From: Casuarina equisetifolia
Lineage: Eukaryota > Streptophyta > Magnoliopsida > Fagales > Casuarinaceae
Direction: 5' to 3'
NCBI GenBank assembly: GCA_028551475.1
Contig: CM052355.1
Span: forward strand, 8,866,001-8,930,000
DNA: 64,000 nt
Below, one piece after another: positions 63,040 to 64,000 of the stretch. Made by a program: the position numbers and the translations under genes. Positions within the stretch are counted from its first letter, which is position 1. Every line of letters starts with the position of its first letter. The notes beneath the pieces are model-generated. The model ran no database searches and was not told the DNA's origin. It saw only the letters and a program-made list of their open reading frames with translations.

Positions 63040-64000
63040 CGCCCAATTTATAGAAACCTATCTTCCAGGTCTGCAGCTTCTACTCGCCCTTGAACAAGGT
63101 TCAAAAAATGGTAAGAAATAATACCTGACTATTTCTTTTGTCCAAATTGGCCTCCGTTGCTAGCTCTTATCCGTTTTTCCATACGTGGTAAGTGTTATAT
63201 CAAAGGAATTATACAAAAGCAAAGAGCCATTCTTCAGAGGAAACGAAATGAGAAATTAATTTGCAGTGCATCTGAAAGGAAAAAGAGAGCAACCTTCCTA
63301 AAAGCTGGCTCAATCCCCTTCACATGACAAGAAGCGTAGACAGGATGGGCCTATTGAGTGAGTTTCTCCATCAAGAGTTGCCATGATCTTTGAAGGAACC
63401 AATTTCTGAGGTAGTCTAAGGCTACAAAGACTACTAATTATTTCCTAACATAAACGTGATACCTTGATTCTCCATACACGCATGTTGGAGCTGCTGGATT
63501 ACCTTCAGAAAACACGGAATTTATCTCATGTCAAACCCTGCATAGTATTGCTGATAGCAAACCTTAAGGATCAAAATAAATCCAAATCAAAAATTGTGCC
63601 TGCCAATTTGCATTTTAAGATGCCTCTAAAAGTTTCATTATTGGTTTATTGGGTAAAAATCAGTGGGCTTTAATGCCAAATAGAAACAAACTAAGAAAGG
63701 TGATAGTAAGCTTTTTGAGGGAGGATGTAAAAGGGCATATGTGTTGTCTCAGTAGGGATAAAGAGGATAAGCTGAGCATCTATGACGTCATTGTCTAACA
63801 GTGGGTTGTTTATTGTCATTGATCTTCTGATTGTCACGGTTCATTTCATGACCCTTTGCAATGCATGTGGGCTAATGTGGGCAAACAAGGTAAATATTGT
63901 GGCAATGTTTATGCTTCATCTAATGCAAGTAGAGACTTCCCAGATTGGTGATTTTGAAATAGCGTGATTATATGTATTAAAGCCAGCGGGGCTTTGAATA

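Larger units (their letters stand above)
47406..64000 (+). pseudogene. GATA factor pseudogene (5'-truncated duplicate, split by two retrotransposons)
   Basis: Matches the GATA gene from 18,002 (inside intron 3) onward in the same orientation. Exons 1-3, with start codon, TIFY motif and CCT core, are missing. The exon-4 equivalent (55,445-55,577) has CAA changed to TAA directly after the ATG codon (55,449-55,451) and is one base longer than the intact exon. The exon-5 equivalent near 63,850-63,890 has lost its first 67 bases, including the first zinc-binding CX2C pair, through a deletion joining bases that match 22,950 and 23,649. Two copia elements sit in its introns (49,034-54,674 and 57,181-63,039). 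The copy also has a 61-bp tandem duplication (48,714 to about 48,835) and about 245 bp (54,720-54,965) absent from the intact gene. It continues past the right edge. Confidence 0.92.

Overview
The window is nuclear DNA of a flowering plant, most likely a woody eudicot. The reasons are long AT-rich introns with GT-AG borders, plant-only protein architectures (TIFY-CCT-GATA factor, DYW-class PPR protein, CC-NBS-LRR-type leucine-rich repeats) and Ty1/copia LTR retrotransposons. I cannot name the species from sequence alone.

Layout, left to right. (1) 1-11,758, minus strand: a class I alpha-mannosidase gene (GH47, MNS3-like). Thirteen coding exons are visible; the last one lies off the left edge. 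(2) 14,249-24,235, plus: a complete seven-exon GATA factor of the ZIM/TIFY type (299 aa), head-to-head with the mannosidase. (3) 24,776-28,841, plus: a decayed C-terminal LRR portion of an NBS-LRR resistance gene, split by a 1,137-bp solo LTR. (4) 29,122-30,498, plus: a 5'-truncated, broken PPR copy. (5) 30,811-39,347, minus: a complete ten-exon phosphomevalonate kinase gene (508 aa, mevalonate pathway). (6) 43,415-45,223, plus: the intact DYW-PPR gene (602 aa, At1g31920-like), head-to-head with the kinase. (7) 45,539-47,405, minus: a dead copy of the last two kinase exons. (8) 47,406 to the right edge, plus: a dead copy of the GATA gene beginning inside intron 3. It carries two minus-strand copia insertions, at 49,034-54,674 (old, degenerate) and 57,181-63,039 (young, 340-bp LTRs with about 3 differences, but with two in-frame stops).

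The main story is segmental duplication. Block 29,122-32,665 recurs at 43,838-47,405, and block 18,002 to about 23,800 recurs from 47,406 onward. The two duplicated blocks meet at 47,405/47,406, where kinase intron is fused to GATA intron with about 1 bp of shared sequence. The simplest reading is a direct tandem duplication of about 29.4 kb (18,002-47,405) whose second copy runs off the right edge. Each gene has exactly one apparently functional copy in view. Kinase and PPR are preserved in opposite copies of the convergent block.

I see no novel defence or biosynthetic system. The least ordinary non-genic signal is a set of six imperfect palindromes (core AACG..CGTT), spaced 36-45 bp apart, in the leader of the young retrotransposon. 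Similar motifs recur inside its gag coding region. All identity figures and difference counts are by eye, without alignment software.
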